Source: JAWKZG01 sp041396125 (lineage in GTDB: Bacteria > Pseudomonadota > Gammaproteobacteria > Competibacterales > Competibacteraceae). From it: a DNA stretch of 64,000 nucleotides. Position 1 is the stretch's first letter. Every line of letters starts with the position of its first letter. The DNA is taken from NCBI GenBank assembly GCA_041396125.1, contig JAWKZG010000001.1, forward strand, positions 620,001 through 684,000, given 5' to 3'. Below are positions 62,219 to 64,000 of the stretch, in pieces. The translations under genes were made by a program, and so were the position numbers. Below the pieces are notes generated by a model, which made no database searches, was not told where the DNA came from, and saw only the letters and a program-made list of their open reading frames with translations.

Positions 62219-64000
62219 TTAACGGGGACTCCGTGCGCGCCGCAATACGCTTTTAATCCGCGCCAGCAATTCGCGCAGATCGAAGGGTTTGGCGACATAA
62301 TCGTCGGCACCCATTTCCAGGCCTACGATGCGATCAACCACTTCGCCCGCACCGGTGACCATGATGATACCGAGATCGTAGTGCTGGCGCAGGTAACGGG
62401 TCAGATCCAGTCCGTCTTCGCCGGGCAGGCGCACGTCCAACAGCACTAAAGCCGGTGCCTGTGTCGCCAGATGCTGGCGCATGGTTTGACCGCTGTCGGC
62501 TTCCAGTATCTGGTAACCGTTGCTGCTCAGGTACTCGGCCAGTAATTCGCGGATCTGTGGGTCGTCGTCAACGATCAGGATGGTTTCCGCCTTATCAGGT
62601 GATGATGCTGGAGGGTTTGAATCCACAGCAAAACCGCTCGCCGGATCATCGCTTGCTACTGCGCCGAGCATCGGCGTCGGGGTATCGATGAACGCTTTTA
62701 ATGCCTGAAAAAATACCGGCCAGGCCGGCTCGCTGTCCAGCAGCATATGATTATTGCTTTCCAGCGCGACGAAACGGGCATTGGGTAGCAGTGATGCCAG
62801 CAACTGGCCTTCGGCGAAAGGCACCCGGCTGTCATCACGTGCGTGCATGATCAGGGTTGGTGCTTGCACCTGCTGTGCCAGCTGCTGCACGTCAATAGTC
62901 GCGAATTCGCGCAGAAACCGAGCCGCATTAGCCGCCGAGGTGGAGACTTTCTGCAGTTCATTGAACCAGTGCTGCTGCTGTGTACTGCCGCCGGGCATGA
63001 ACATCGCGGTAAAAAGTTGTCGGAAAGCCGGATTTTCCTGCCCCCAACCCAACTCCACCAGCTGGATCAGGGCTTCTTCCTCAGCCCGGACACGGGGGGA
63101 TGGATCGCGGACGAATTTGCCGCGTGCGTAGGCACCATACAGAATTAAATGGCTGACTTTTTCCGGATGCTTGACCGCGTAGGCGATAGCAACCGGGCCG
63201 CCCTGGGAAATTCCCAGCAGCGGGAACCGGTCCAGACCGGCGGCATCCACTACGGCTTCCAGGTCGCGTACCCAGGTGTCGAAGGAAAAATCATCGGTTG
63301 TCCAGTCCGACAGACCGCAGCCACGTTCGTCGTAGCGGGTGAGAGTATAGTGAGCTGACAAGGTGTCCAGCCAGGACCGGCTGACCGGTAGTTGCCAGTC
63401 AAATTCGAGATGGCTTAGCCAGTTGGCTGCTTTTACCAGCGCAGGGCCGGTGCCGGTTGAGGTATACGCAATACGGGTTTTATCCGGCGTGTAACAATAG
63501 TGAATGGTCTGGGCACCCGTGTCGATGCTGCTCAGGCGCTCAGGGGCGACTGGCGGATGCTGTGCAGGCTGGTTATTGAGAATACGCTGGTACAGCTCCC
63601 GGGTCTGGGGGTCTGGGGTGATACCGAGTTCGTCCCGCAATTGGCGGGCGCAGGTTTCATACTGGCGTAGCGCCGAGCTGCGCTGTCCGTTGTGCCAGTA
63701 CAAGCGCATCATGGCCCGGTAAGCACTCTCCTGCAGTGGATCCAGTGCCAAAAGCTGGCGGCTGATGTTAAGACCGGCTTCCAGTTCGCCTTGGGTTTCG
63801 TAGTGTTCCAGCAGTCGTCGCAGTGCCTGCATGGCGCGTTCGCGCAAGTGTTCGCGCTCGCTCATCAGCCATTCTTCGAAGCTTTCCTCACGCAGACTGA
63901 AACCGGCCAGAAAATCACCGCGATAAAGTCCTACCGCCTGCTGCAGGGACTCGATAGTGTTTTGCTCCAGCAGCTGCTGAAAGCGCACGGCATCGACCTC
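62219..64000 (-). CDS. BTAD / alpha-beta hydrolase / receiver fusion, N-terminus outside window
   Basis: The frame is open across the right edge; 593 residues are visible. First comes a bacterial transcriptional activation domain of the SARP/AfsR type (EVDAVRFQQLL, LYRGDFLAGF, LDPLQESAYRAMMRLYWHNGQ, LRDELGITPDP), usually preceded by a winged helix. Next is an alpha/beta hydrolase (about 155-435) with nucleophile GISQGG, Asp in HARDDSRVPF and His in SNNHMLLDSE. Last is a receiver domain with ILIVDDDPQIREL, phospho-Asp in LVLLDVRLPGEDG, Lys in DDYVAKPFDL, and the linker ARIKSVLRRA typical of OmpR-type receivers. The likely partner is the downstream hybrid kinase. Confidence 0.88.
   Translation of the reverse strand, partial: EVDAVRFQQLLEQNTIESLQQAVGLYRGDFLAGFSLREESFEEWLMSEREHLRERAMQALRRLLEHYETQGELEAGLNISRQLLALDPLQESAYRAMMRLYWHNGQRSSALRQYETCARQLRDELGITPDPQTRELYQRILNNQPAQHPPVAPERLSSIDTGAQTIHYCYTPDKTRIAYTSTGTGPALVKAANWLSHLEFDWQLPVSRSWLDTLSAHYTLTRYDERGCGLSDWTTDDFSFDTWVRDLEAVVDAAGLDRFPLLGISQGGPVAIAYAVKHPEKVSHLILYGAYARGKFVRDPSPRVRAEEEALIQLVELGWGQENPAFRQLFTAMFMPGGSTQQQHWFNELQKVSTSAANAARFLREFATIDVQQLAQQVQAPTLIMHARDDSRVPFAEGQLLASLLPNARFVALESNNHMLLDSEPAWPVFFQALKAFIDTPTPMLGAVASDDPASGFAVDSNPPASSPDKAETILIVDDDPQIRELLAEYLSSNGYQILEADSGQTMRQHLATQAPALVLLDVRLPGEDGLDLTRYLRQHYDLGIIMVTGAGEVVDRIVGLEMGADDYVAKPFDLRELLARIKSVLRRARSPR

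Overview
This is a chromosomal stretch of a non-enteric gammaproteobacterium, of moderately high GC by eye. Two things point there: the conserved gene orders (miaB-phoH-ybeY-ybeX-lnt; rpsU-yqeY-dnaG-rpoD-tRNA next to tsaD and plsY-folB; rppH-ptsP; rpsB-tsf-pyrH-frr-uppS-cdsA-dxr-rseP-bamA-skp-lpxD-fabZ-lpxA-lpxB-rnhB-dnaE), and outer-membrane genes (Lnt, BamA, Skp, lipid A synthesis). I cannot name the species. No CRISPR array, phage, insertion sequence or rRNA was seen.

Layout. 1-5420: accessory genes (SH3 lipoprotein, fumarylacetoacetase-like enzyme, GNAT acetyltransferase, YqgE, an unusual zinc-ribbon/J-like/RDD membrane protein). 5421-10888: tRNA modification, ribosome maturation and lipoprotein acylation operon. 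10950-18424: ProQ-like RNA chaperone, tRNA(CAU), the sigma70/primase/S21 operon, TsaD, PlsY, FolB. 18467-29238: scattered housekeeping and metabolic genes (MidA, proline iminopeptidase, DTD, DksA, PTS-Ntr enzyme I, RppH, quinone oxidoreductase, HDAC-like amidohydrolase, ComF, SDR). 29336-34901: a PTS-dependent dihydroxyacetone kinase cluster preceded by the wreck of an ABC sugar/polyol transporter. 34933-38493: GlnD and Map. 38805-57440: the long translation/envelope/lipid A/replication cluster. 57645-59714: orphan MsrP directly abutting SelU. 59722-64000: a hybrid sensor kinase and a BTAD-hydrolase-receiver fusion running off the window.

How it works together. The Dha cluster encodes a whole phosphorelay: PEP to enzyme I and HPr (one fused protein), to the EIIA protein DhaM, to ADP bound on DhaL, to dihydroxyacetone on DhaK. 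Its former uptake system is dead: a binding-protein gene carries five in-frame stops and is joined by a deletion to the tail of an ATPase gene. A consensus-like promoter upstream survives. The terminal pair at 59.7-64 kb is the strongest candidate for an undescribed system: a soluble GAF-PAS-PAS hybrid kinase next to a protein joining a SARP-type BTAD domain, an alpha/beta hydrolase with a visible triad and a C-terminal phosphoreceiver.

Data quality. Seven single-base losses, mostly in short homopolymers, break six otherwise intact genes, including the essential bamA and dnaE. All are in the deletion direction. I read these as base-calling errors and annotate the genes as whole; the ABC transporter wreck is different in kind and looks like real decay.
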